Below are positions 26,221 through 33,922 of a DNA stretch of 64,000 nucleotides, piece by piece. The stretch comes from Chloroflexota bacterium (GTDB lineage Bacteria > Chloroflexota > Anaerolineae > Anaerolineales > UBA4823): positions 62,001 to 126,000 of the forward strand of contig JAKOUW010000163.1 of the NCBI GenBank assembly GCA_029782365.1, written 5' to 3'. The notes below the pieces were generated by a model, which was given only the letters and a program-made list of their open reading frames with translations, searched no databases and was not told the DNA's origin. Each line of letters begins with the position of its first letter. Position 1 is the first letter of the stretch. Made by a program: the position numbers and the translations under genes.

Positions 26221-26760
26221 ATGAACTGGCTTAAAACCCAATTGCAAAAAGAACTTTGGTCACCTTATGCAGCCGGTGTCTTGTTAGGGCTGGTAGGGGT
26301 GCTGGCTGTCTGGTTGAGCAACAGCTTGTTAGGCGCTTCCGGCGCATTCGAAAACCTGGCAGGTTTGTTGGTTAAGGCAGTGACACCTGCCGATGAATTC
26401 AAGAAGAACGTGTATTTCAACTTTATCATGCCGCCTGGCATCACCTGGTCGGTCATTTTACTGGTCGGTGTATTCTTTGGCGGCATGCTGGGGGCGTTTA
26501 CCAGTAAAACTTTCAAATTCCGTTTCAATGATGACCAACAATGGTTGAAAACGTTTGGTAAGCAGCCCTGGAAACGCTGGTTGGTGGCTTTTGTCGGCGC
26601 AATTGTGCTGCAGTACGCGGCGGGCATCGCTGGCGGCTGCACCAGCGGGCTGGCGATCTCTGGCGGCATGCTGTTGGCCCCGGCGGCGTATTTGTTTATC
26701 GCTGGCATGTTTGCTTCCGGCATTGTCACTGCTTTGATTGTTTATCGCAAGCGCTATTAG
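26221..26760 (+). CDS. YeeE/YedE (TsuA-like) transporter, first half
   Basis: A 179-residue membrane protein with about four to five helices in the YeeE/YedE family, whose member TsuA imports thiosulfate. The conserved Gly/Cys motif is GIAGGCTSGLAISGG near the C-terminus. An N-terminal extension with QLQKELWSPYAAGVLLG is typical. The second half of the transporter is encoded by the next gene 17 nt later. The ATG at 26221 is preferred over the TTG at 26215 because AAAGG lies 8-9 nt upstream. Thiosulfate or another sulfur species is the likely cargo, inferred from family and neighbours. Confidence 0.9.
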   Translation: MNWLKTQLQKELWSPYAAGVLLGLVGVLAVWLSNSLLGASGAFENLAGLLVKAVTPADEFKKNVYFNFIMPPGITWSVILLVGVFFGGMLGAFTSKTFKFRFNDDQQWLKTFGKQPWKRWLVAFVGAIVLQYAAGIAGGCTSGLAISGGMLLAPAAYLFIAGMFASGIVTALIVYRKRY

Positions 26761-26777
26761 AAAGAAGGATTGGAAAG

Positions 26778-27326
26778 ATGAATTATGTCATTGCCTTGTT
26801 CCTCGGTGCAGCTTTTGGTTTTTCCCTAAACAAAGCGGGATTGACTCGTTACAACAAAATCGTGAACGTCTTTCGCTTTACCGACATGGCTGTATTGAAA
26901 TTTATGCTGACCGCGCTGGTGGTCAGCATGACCGGACTGTATATCTTGCGCGGCCTTGGGGTGGTTACCTTCCCGCGCGTTCCATCTACCTATATCGTTG
27001 GTAACCTGGTGGGCGGTCTGATCTTCGGCGTGGGCATGGCATTGAGCGGCTACTGCCCGGGCACTTGCGCGGCCGGCGCTGGAGAAGGCAAGTTAGACTA
27101 CCTGATCCCGGGATTGCTTGGCTTTCTGGTCGGCGCGGTGATTTATGGTCTGACATACCAACAGGTATTTCCACCCATTGAAAAACTCGCCAAAATCGGT
27201 GAGGTCGTGATGCCAGATTTATGGAACCTCAACCCTTATCTGTTTATTTTACTCTTTGGCTTGGTGACGATCCTGCTCTTCTACTTAATAGATCGCGCCG
27301 GTTTGCAGCGCAAGTCAGAAAATTAA
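26778..27326 (+). CDS. YeeE/YedE (TsuA-like) transporter, second half
   Basis: A 182-residue membrane protein with about five helices. It holds the second conserved motif, LSGYCPGTCAAGAGEGK, with two Cys that in TsuA-type proteins line the thiosulfate path. Together with the gene at 26221 it makes up the content of one full-length YeeE protein, so the two products are expected to pair. An AAGGA site precedes the ATG. The molybdoenzyme gene follows 12 nt later. Confidence 0.9.
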   Translation: MNYVIALFLGAAFGFSLNKAGLTRYNKIVNVFRFTDMAVLKFMLTALVVSMTGLYILRGLGVVTFPRVPSTYIVGNLVGGLIFGVGMALSGYCPGTCAAGAGEGKLDYLIPGLLGFLVGAVIYGLTYQQVFPPIEKLAKIGEVVMPDLWNLNPYLFILLFGLVTILLFYLIDRAGLQRKSEN

Positions 27327-27338
27327 AGAGGTACATTC

Positions 27339-29513
27339 ATGAGCCGCACCGTCGTTTCACGACGCGATTTTCTAAGACTCGGGGGAGCCGCCGCCAGCGT
27401 TTTTGCTTTGGGGCAGTTCATCCCACCCCAGGCAGCCAGAGCTGCCCGTCAGCTAGGCTCGTTAGATGCGAGCGGCACAGGCTACATAGACACAATGTGT
27501 GAGATGTGTGTTTGGCGCTGCGGGGTGCGCGCCAAAGTGGTGGAAGACCGCGTGGTTAAGCTGGAAGGCAACCCCGATCATCCGCATTCACGCGGCAAGC
27601 TTTGCGCCCGCGGCCAGTCTGGCTTGATGAATACGTATGACCCTGACCGCGTACTTACACCTCTGGTGCGTAAAGGCAAGCGCGGCGAAGGAAAATTCCT
27701 CACCGCCTCCTGGGATTCAGCCCTTGACCTGGTTGCTCAGAAAATGCTTGACATTAAGCAAAAATACGGCGCGGAGGCGATGGTATTCTCCTCAACCCAC
27801 AACCTTTCCCAGGTGCAGTTTGAAAACCTGCTGAACGGCTTTGGCTCGCCGAATTACGGCACCCAGCGCAGTCTGTGTTTCAATGCCATGATTGTAGCGA
27901 ACTTGATGACCTACGGCATGGAAGAGCCAGCCCGTGATTACAGCCAGGTGAAGTACATTCTCCTCACCGGAAGAAACTTGACAGAAGCCATCTCAACTTC
28001 AGAGACCTCGGACCTGGTCGATGCGCTGGCACGCGGCGCGAAGGTGGTGTATATCGATCCGCGCTTCACAAAAACGGCGGCAAAAGCGACCGAATGGGTG
28101 CCCATACGACCGGGGACAGACCTGGCTTTCCACCTGGCAATGTTGAATGTGATTATTACTGGCAAGACATACAACCAGGAGTTTGTCCAAAAATACACCA
28201 GCGGCTTCGACCGACTGGCCGAAGCTATTGTCCCTTACACTCCGGAGTGGGCGGCTGGCGTCACGGGCATCGATGCAGATCGCATCCGCCGGATCGCAAC
28301 AGAATTCTGCGCCGCCGCGCCTTACGCCTTGGCGCATAATGGCTGGCGCACCTCCAATTTTATTAACTCGTTTCCGACAGAACGCGCCATCACGATCTTG
28401 AACGCCCTGGTTGGCAATTGGGGCACCACGCTTTTTCCGGCTGCTGGCGAAGGCGGCGGTGGGCTGGGCAAGCCGCCGCAGCCGCCTTACCCGCGTGTCA
28501 CAGCCAAACGGTTGGACGGTGTGCCGTGGAAATATCCTTTTGTACCGCTTAAGCTGGGCGTGTTTCAGCAGCTCCGCGATTCAATCGTAGAAGGTCAGCC
28601 TTACGAAGCGCACGGTTGGTTTATCGCTCGCCAAAATCCAGTCCTTTCTTTACCCGATCGCAGCCGCACCCTGCAGGCTTTTGCCAAAATGGATTTCATC
28701 GTAACGGTTGATATCCTGATGAATGATACTGATTGGTTCGCCGATGTGGTGCTGCCGGAAGCTTCTTACCTTGAGCGGTATGATCCCCTGCTTCCCGTTG
28801 GCGACAAAATCTTCATTCGCCAACCAGTAATTGAACCGCAGGGACAGTCCAGGTCGGCACTATGGATCTACAAAGAATTGGGCAGCCGCCTGGGTCTTGG
28901 GCAATTCTTCCAGTATCAAGATGAGGAAGATTATATTCGCCAGCAGCTACAGCCGACTGGCTATTCTCTGGAAGAAATTCGCAATCGAGGTTATGTGGAA
29001 GCGCCTGCCGGTGAAGAAAAGGATATCTTTAACTGGACCACCCCATCCAGCAAAATCGAGATATACTCGACTACCCTGGAAGCCGGCAAATTTGACCCGC
29101 TGCCCAACTGGGTTGAACCACCCCAACCGAAACCCGACGAATTTTACCTTTTGACCGGTAAGGTGGGCCAGCACACCCAGTTTGGCACGCAAAATAACCA
29201 ACTGCTGCACAAATACCAGGATGATCCTCGCCTGTGGATGCATCCCGGAGCAGCCGAAAAGCTGGGCCTGAAAGACGCCGATCGTGTTGAAGTGACATCG
29301 GCGGTTGGCCGCGTAACGGTGAGCCTGCACGTCACACAGGCGCTGCGATCGGACTGTGTGTATCTGACCCCTGGCTTTGGCCATCTCTCCATGGGCCTGC
29401 GCACGGCTTACAATGTAGGTGCCTCCAGCTCGGATTTGCACGTGACATATGTAGATCCGATCAGCGGCGGACAGGCACTCAGCCAGACATTTGTTTCTGT
29501 GAAAAAGGCGTAA
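27339..29513 (+). CDS. Molybdopterin oxidoreductase, PhsA/PsrA (thiosulfate/polysulfide reductase) type
   Basis: A 724-residue molybdoenzyme with a twin-arginine signal (SRRDFLRLGG), so it is exported folded. The N-terminal [4Fe-4S] ligands are Cys54, Cys57, Cys61 and Cys89 (Cx2Cx3Cx27C). Cys180 (TQRSLCFNAM) is at the position of the molybdenum-ligating Cys in PsrA/PhsA enzymes; this is inference. Later segments (LLTGRN, YIDPRFTKTAAKATEW, the C-terminal molybdopterin-binding domain) complete the family fold. Family members reduce thiosulfate, polysulfide or, less often, arsenate or tetrathionate. Being next to YeeE/YedE and rhodaneses supports a sulfur substrate. Confidence 0.93.
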   Translation: MSRTVVSRRDFLRLGGAAASVFALGQFIPPQAARAARQLGSLDASGTGYIDTMCEMCVWRCGVRAKVVEDRVVKLEGNPDHPHSRGKLCARGQSGLMNTYDPDRVLTPLVRKGKRGEGKFLTASWDSALDLVAQKMLDIKQKYGAEAMVFSSTHNLSQVQFENLLNGFGSPNYGTQRSLCFNAMIVANLMTYGMEEPARDYSQVKYILLTGRNLTEAISTSETSDLVDALARGAKVVYIDPRFTKTAAKATEWVPIRPGTDLAFHLAMLNVIITGKTYNQEFVQKYTSGFDRLAEAIVPYTPEWAAGVTGIDADRIRRIATEFCAAAPYALAHNGWRTSNFINSFPTERAITILNALVGNWGTTLFPAAGEGGGGLGKPPQPPYPRVTAKRLDGVPWKYPFVPLKLGVFQQLRDSIVEGQPYEAHGWFIARQNPVLSLPDRSRTLQAFAKMDFIVTVDILMNDTDWFADVVLPEASYLERYDPLLPVGDKIFIRQPVIEPQGQSRSALWIYKELGSRLGLGQFFQYQDEEDYIRQQLQPTGYSLEEIRNRGYVEAPAGEEKDIFNWTTPSSKIEIYSTTLEAGKFDPLPNWVEPPQPKPDEFYLLTGKVGQHTQFGTQNNQLLHKYQDDPRLWMHPGAAEKLGLKDADRVEVTSAVGRVTVSLHVTQALRSDCVYLTPGFGHLSMGLRTAYNVGASSSDLHVTYVDPISGGQALSQTFVSVKKA

Positions 29514-29516
29514 CTT

Positions 29517-30290
29517 ATGGCTCAAAAGAAACATTACGCTTTCGTGATCGACCTATCGCGCTGCATTGACTGTCGGGCCTGCCTGGTGGCTTGCAGCGTA
29601 GAAAACAAAGTTCCTTATAAGCACACCCGGATTTGGGTGCAGGATCAAGGCGTACAGGGCACATTCCCCAACTTGTCGCGCACGTTTATGCCGTACAACT
29701 GCATGCACTGCGATAATCCGCCCTGTGTCGAGGTTTGCGTCAGCGGCGCTACGTATAAGGATCAAGAAACCGGCCTGGTGTTGGTGGATCAGGAAGCCTG
29801 CATCGGCTGCGGCTTTTGTGTCAGCGCCTGCCCGTACGGTGCACGCTACATCGATGAATCTCGCGGTGTGGTTGACAAATGCAACGCCTGCGCTCAGCGC
29901 CTGGCGGTCGGGATGCAACCAGCCTGTGTGGCTACCTGTGTGGGTAAATCGCGTTTGTTTGGCGATTTGAACGATCCACACTCTGAAGCAGCCATGGCAC
30001 TCAAAAACGCCAAGAGTGTGATGCGCCTGGATTATGAGAAAAATACGGTGGATACTGATCCCAACATTTTCTACATCAATACACCCGAACTGGAAAGCAT
30101 CCTTTCCAGCGATTCATTCAAACAACAACAAGCGACCTTACCCGCCGATCCGCAATATACATTCAGCGAAGAAGGCTGGAAGAAGGTTCTTTTGCCGCTA
30201 ATGGGTGGGGCGATGGGCGCGGCTTTCCTGGTGCAGGCAGTTTTCTTCACCAAGCAGTTGGTTGAGGGTGAAAAGGAATTTGAGGAGTGA
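29517..30290 (+). CDS. Four-cluster ferredoxin subunit, PhsB/FdnH-like, with membrane anchor
   Basis: A 257-residue electron-transfer subunit with four [4Fe-4S] sites: CIDCRACLVAC, CMHCDNPPCVEVC, CIGCGFCVSAC, and CNAC with CVATC. These give the usual four-cluster wire. Unlike PhsB, it has a hydrophobic C-terminal helix (about 223-247), as in the formate dehydrogenase subunit FdnH, so it is membrane-attached. It starts 3 nt after the catalytic subunit and should accept electrons from, or give them to, the cytochrome b subunit encoded next. Confidence 0.94.
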   Translation: MAQKKHYAFVIDLSRCIDCRACLVACSVENKVPYKHTRIWVQDQGVQGTFPNLSRTFMPYNCMHCDNPPCVEVCVSGATYKDQETGLVLVDQEACIGCGFCVSACPYGARYIDESRGVVDKCNACAQRLAVGMQPACVATCVGKSRLFGDLNDPHSEAAMALKNAKSVMRLDYEKNTVDTDPNIFYINTPELESILSSDSFKQQQATLPADPQYTFSEEGWKKVLLPLMGGAMGAAFLVQAVFFTKQLVEGEKEFEE

Positions 30291-30293
30291 TTT

Positions 30294-31094
30294 ATGAGTG
30301 GACACAAGCACATCCCCCTGCCTGAGCGCCGCCGTTTGCGCGAAAAAATGTATAAGAAGCATAACCTGGCAAACATCCTGACGCATTGGTTCAATGTTGC
30401 TTGCTGGTTGATGCTGCTGCCAACGGGAGTTGCCATCATTTCTTCACCGCGCCTGGGAATTTCGCCGCTTTGGCTGCAAGAGCTGTTTCGAAACCTGTTC
30501 GGAGGCCCGGCAAACTTGATCAAATTCCATTACACGGTCGGTTTCGGGTGGATTTTTATTTTGCTCTTCAACGTGTTTGTCGGTTTCCGCAAATACTTTG
30601 TGCCTTTCGCGGCTACCCGGATGTTGTTAGATAAAGATGATATCCAATGGATGATGGTCAAGCCGGCTCAAATGCTCGGGATGATGAAAGGCAAAGAACT
30701 GCCTCCTCAGGATGCATACAACGCTGGGCAGAAAATCTACAGTTATTTTGTGGTGCTTGGCACAGCCGGTATCATGATCACCGGCCCTTTGATGGTCTTT
30801 AAGGAATATTTTCCGCCGATTGTCAAGCAAATCAGCCAGCCGGTGCATTTTCTTTCGGTGTTTATGATTGTCGCCTGGTTGTTCATCCATGTCTATATGG
30901 GGGCGGTGTTTCCAGAAGAAAAAGAAGCATTCTTCTCGATGTTCACCGGAAAAGTCTCAGCCTGGTATGCACGGGCGCACCACGAAAAGTGGTACAACTT
31001 GAAATTAAAAGAAGAAATGGAATGGGAAGACCAGGTGGATGCCGAAGTCGCCGAGGATGCCAGGGCGAAACCCGAATCAGCCGGCGCAGACTGA
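30294..31094 (+). CDS. Cytochrome b subunit, PhsC/FdnI-like
   Basis: A 266-residue membrane protein with four to five helices, exchanging electrons with the quinone pool. His residues at helix positions in ANILTHWFNV, IKFHYTVGFGW and the pair in SQPVHFLSVFMIVAWLFIHVY are the expected ligands for two b haems. The C-terminal tail is long, charged and cytoplasmic. It starts 3 nt after the ferredoxin gene and completes a three-subunit PhsABC-like complex. This cytochrome b type differs from the NrfD-like subunit of classic PsrC enzymes. Confidence 0.92.
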   Translation: MSGHKHIPLPERRRLREKMYKKHNLANILTHWFNVACWLMLLPTGVAIISSPRLGISPLWLQELFRNLFGGPANLIKFHYTVGFGWIFILLFNVFVGFRKYFVPFAATRMLLDKDDIQWMMVKPAQMLGMMKGKELPPQDAYNAGQKIYSYFVVLGTAGIMITGPLMVFKEYFPPIVKQISQPVHFLSVFMIVAWLFIHVYMGAVFPEEKEAFFSMFTGKVSAWYARAHHEKWYNLKLKEEMEWEDQVDAEVAEDARAKPESAGAD

Positions 31095-31115
31095 TCCCAG
31101 GGAACACGTATTTTC

Positions 31116-31163
31116 AGGGCGGCGGAAGCGAAGATGAAATCGCATCACGCCGCCCTTATTTTT
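31116..31163 (+). terminator. Rho-independent terminator after the molybdoenzyme operon
   Basis: A 9-bp GC-rich stem (31116-31124 with 31148-31156) followed by TATTTTTC. It separates the PhsABC-like operon from the cytochrome b genes. Confidence 0.75.
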
Positions 31164-31178
31164 CGATATGATATCCAC

Positions 31179-31184
31179 TATAAT
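31179..31184 (+). promoter_or_regulatory. -10 box of the cytochrome b / multihaem c / Rieske operon
   Basis: TATAAT lies 12 nt before the ATG at 31197, and no ribosome site is visible, so a leader of only a few nucleotides is likely. Confidence 0.5.
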
Positions 31185-31196
31185 CTGACCAGTACC

Positions 31197-32225
31197 ATGC
31201 GCCCCTCTTTCTTTCACCACCTTCATCCCCCTACGATCCCGGCGGAGCAGGCGCGCCTGCGCTACACCCTGGGGGCAGGCGGTATTTCAATTTTCCTGGT
31301 GCTGGTGGTGATTTTGACCGGCATGTTGGAGATGTTTTATTACCTGCCGGCGGTTGATGGAGCGGCGCAATCTGTGCAGACCATCACTTTCCTAGTGCCT
31401 TTTGGCTGGCTGGTGCGGAATCTACATTATTGGTCTGCTCAATTATTGGTCGTGGCAGTGGGGGTGCATGGTCTGCGCGTTGTCTTGACCGGGGCATACG
31501 CCAGGCCGCGCCGTTTCAACTATCTCCTCGGTCTGTTCTTATTTGCCGCTTGTCTCCTGCTCGATTTCACCGGCTATTTACTGCGTTGGGATACCGGCGT
31601 GCATTGGGCTTTGGTCACTGGGACCAACCTGGTAAAAACGATTCCCCAGGCTGGCTCTTGGCTCTACAACTGGCTTTTGGGCGGCGACCAACCGGGGCAG
31701 GCTGCTTTGGTGCGCTTTTATGCCTGGCATGTTTTTGGGCTCAGCACAGTGCTTGTAGCGGTTGGGGCCTGGCACATCTTCCGGGTGCGCAGGGATGGCG
31801 GCATTGCTGTGCCACCGGTTGAACTGCGCACAGGGAGACCCCGCATTACGCGCTTTGAACTGGCGCGCAGAGAAGCGCAGGCTATGTTGTGGGCCAGCGC
31901 TGTTCTGATCGTCGTGGCGGTGGTCTTTCCAGCGCCACTCGCTGCTCCTTTGACTGCCTCGCCAGAAGGTGTTCTGGCGGAAGCCCGTGCTCCCTGGTTT
32001 TTTCTATGGGTGCAGCAGTTGTTGAAACTGGGAAACCCGTTTCTATTTGGGGTGCTTGTCCCACTTCTGGCCTTTTGCTTGATGATATACGTGGCCTGGC
32101 TGCCCCCGCAGCCGGCCGAGCTGGGTCGCTGGCTGCCGCGCAGTGGGCGTCCTGCACAATTATTGGCAGGCAGCCTGGCGGTGTTTGTGCTGGCTCTGAC
32201 CTTGTGGGCTGTTCTTCGTCGTTGA
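31197..32225 (+). CDS. Cytochrome b of a b6-type quinol-oxidising complex
   Basis: A 342-residue membrane protein with about eight helices. Haem ligands follow the b6 pattern: His-x13-His in helix B (HYWSAQ to VHGLR) and His-x14-His in helix D (WHVFGL to AWHIF), the 14-residue spacing being typical of b6f rather than mitochondrial cytochrome b. The C-terminal part looks like subunit IV fused on. The Qo-site PEWY motif is replaced by APWF (residues 265-268), so the key acid is missing. The start is set at the Met beginning MRPSFFHHLHP. It is followed 3 nt later by a multihaem cytochrome c gene and then the Rieske gene. Confidence 0.88.
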   Translation: MRPSFFHHLHPPTIPAEQARLRYTLGAGGISIFLVLVVILTGMLEMFYYLPAVDGAAQSVQTITFLVPFGWLVRNLHYWSAQLLVVAVGVHGLRVVLTGAYARPRRFNYLLGLFLFAACLLLDFTGYLLRWDTGVHWALVTGTNLVKTIPQAGSWLYNWLLGGDQPGQAALVRFYAWHVFGLSTVLVAVGAWHIFRVRRDGGIAVPPVELRTGRPRITRFELARREAQAMLWASAVLIVVAVVFPAPLAAPLTASPEGVLAEARAPWFFLWVQQLLKLGNPFLFGVLVPLLAFCLMIYVAWLPPQPAELGRWLPRSGRPAQLLAGSLAVFVLALTLWAVLRR

Positions 32226-32228
32226 AAT

Positions 32229-33479
32229 ATGCGCAGGAACTTTCTGTTCGCGGCCGCCGTTTTGACTCTCTCCCTGCTGGTTGCTGTTCTTACGCAAATA
32301 CGCCGGCCATTACCGGTACCGCTTACACCAGAAATTACGGGCCAGGTGGAATATTGTCTCACCTGTCACGCCGACTTGCCGGTGATCAGTCCATCACATC
32401 CTGTGGAAGCTTTTGGCTGTGTGCTATGCCATGGCGGCGAGCGGCTGGCCCTGGACGCTGACCTGGCGCACAGCACCCTGCGCGGCGCTCAAAACCCGTC
32501 AGACCTGGCGGTTGTCGAGGCATCTTGCGGAGGGGAAAACTGCCACAGCGGCTCAGCGCTGCAGCAGCGCGATCATATCCAGCGTGTGATGACCAGCATC
32601 CAGGCTACCTATGCTGGCGCGATTGCCAATATGCGCTTCACTTTTGGCGCACAGCACGATCTGATCGCGCTCATGGGGATTTTCGCGGTGCAGGCGCAGG
32701 CCGGGCAGCCTGTTTCCAGAGGCGTCAGCCAGCTCCAGGCGTTTGACCCGCAAAAAGAGAAATCACCAGCTCTGCAGGCGTTTGGCGAAAACTGCCTGAA
32801 ATGCCATGTGTCGGCCAATCCACTCCCGGGTGAAGCATATGCCCGTTTCACTGGCTGTGCGGCCTGCCATTCGCCCAGGCCGCAGCTTGCCAGCGATGGA
32901 TCGACCGTCCCGGTTCACCGCCTGACAACCGCCATTGCCTATTCTCAATGCAATACCTGTCACAACCGCGGAAATTATGATCTGCGCTCGATGATTTTCC
33001 AGGCCAGGACGGATGTACCTGCAGACCGACTGCATGATTATTACCAGCCCATTGCCCAGTTCACGCGCTGTGAGTGGACGCTGGACTGTATCGACTGCCA
33101 CACTCGCCAGGAAGCGATGGGCGATGGTTTTCTCTACAGCAGTAAGAAAGATATCCAATATATCCGCTGCAGCACCTGCCACGGAACGCTGGATGAACTG
33201 CCGAAAGTCTATACGATCACCAGCCAGGATGACCTGGCTCTGCGCCTGGCTTTTCTCAACCCGGTGGTTGATCTCAAAGTGGGTGATCAGATCCTGATGA
33301 CCGGTAAAGGTGAGCCATTATGGAATATTCGCAGCCTCCCGGATGGGACGTATGAGCTGTTTGGGAAGGAGAAAGGCCAGCGCTTCGTCTTTCGAGCGGT
33401 AAAGGGATCTCACTGCCAGCAAAAAGCTGACCAACAAGATTCGAAGTATTGCCATGCCTGCCATGCGGTGGAGAGGTAG
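32229..33479 (+). CDS. Multihaem (octa- to nonahaem) cytochrome c
   Basis: A 416-residue exported protein. An N-terminal hydrophobic helix (about 5-22) is followed by eight CxxCH motifs, at 43-47, 64-68, 189-193, 210-214, 241-245, 287-291, 314-318 and 408-412. An extra Cx4CH (CGGENCH, 100-106) may bind a ninth haem. The spacing has long gaps at 107-188 and 319-407, which suggests folded domains between haem clusters. It may replace the c-type subunit of a bc-type complex and deliver electrons to a terminal enzyme. It sits between the cytochrome b and Rieske genes. Confidence 0.92.
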   Translation: MRRNFLFAAAVLTLSLLVAVLTQIRRPLPVPLTPEITGQVEYCLTCHADLPVISPSHPVEAFGCVLCHGGERLALDADLAHSTLRGAQNPSDLAVVEASCGGENCHSGSALQQRDHIQRVMTSIQATYAGAIANMRFTFGAQHDLIALMGIFAVQAQAGQPVSRGVSQLQAFDPQKEKSPALQAFGENCLKCHVSANPLPGEAYARFTGCAACHSPRPQLASDGSTVPVHRLTTAIAYSQCNTCHNRGNYDLRSMIFQARTDVPADRLHDYYQPIAQFTRCEWTLDCIDCHTRQEAMGDGFLYSSKKDIQYIRCSTCHGTLDELPKVYTITSQDDLALRLAFLNPVVDLKVGDQILMTGKGEPLWNIRSLPDGTYELFGKEKGQRFVFRAVKGSHCQQKADQQDSKYCHACHAVER

Positions 33480-33488
33480 CGGTTGAAC

Positions 33489-33908
33489 ATGCGCACGAAC
33501 GTTTCGCGGCGAGATTTTGTCTCCCTGGCAGGGCGCGGCCTGTTGTGGCTGTGTGGCCTCTTCGGCCTGGGGATGGTTGGAGAATTTCTGAATTTTCAAT
33601 CGCAGTCCCAACAGCCTACCCAATACAAGTTGGGAAACGCCAGTCAATATCCTGTTGGCTCGCGCACAATAGTGCAGGGTGCCCAGGCGGTGATGCTGCG
33701 TTCCCCGAAGGGTTTTATGGCCTTCAGCCTGGTGTGCCCTCACCTGGGCTGCACGGTGCATCCAGTAGAAGATGGATTTTCCTGCCCCTGCCATGGCTCG
33801 CTGTTTGGCAGCCAGGGCGAGCTGCGGCGGGGACCAGCAGACCGGGCCCTGCGCGCTCTACGGATAGAACTCACGCCTGAAAATGAGCTGATCTTGCATA
33901 CAGACTGA
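33489..33908 (+). CDS. Rieske [2Fe-2S] protein
   Basis: A 139-residue protein. A twin-arginine-like N-terminus ([10 protein letters not shown]) and a hydrophobic helix (about 16-33) are followed by the Rieske fold. Cluster ligands are Cys83, His85, Cys99 and His102, and Cys88 and Cys101 can make the structural disulfide (CPHLGC ... CPCHGS). The ATG at 33489 is preferred to the TTG 6 nt upstream. Together with the b6-type cytochrome b it should form a quinol-oxidising core. Confidence 0.95.
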   Translation: MRTNVSRRDFVSLAGRGLLWLCGLFGLGMVGEFLNFQSQSQQPTQYKLGNASQYPVGSRTIVQGAQAVMLRSPKGFMAFSLVCPHLGCTVHPVEDGFSCPCHGSLFGSQGELRRGPADRALRALRIELTPENELILHTD

Positions 33909-33922
33909 ATTAAGGATTGTTT

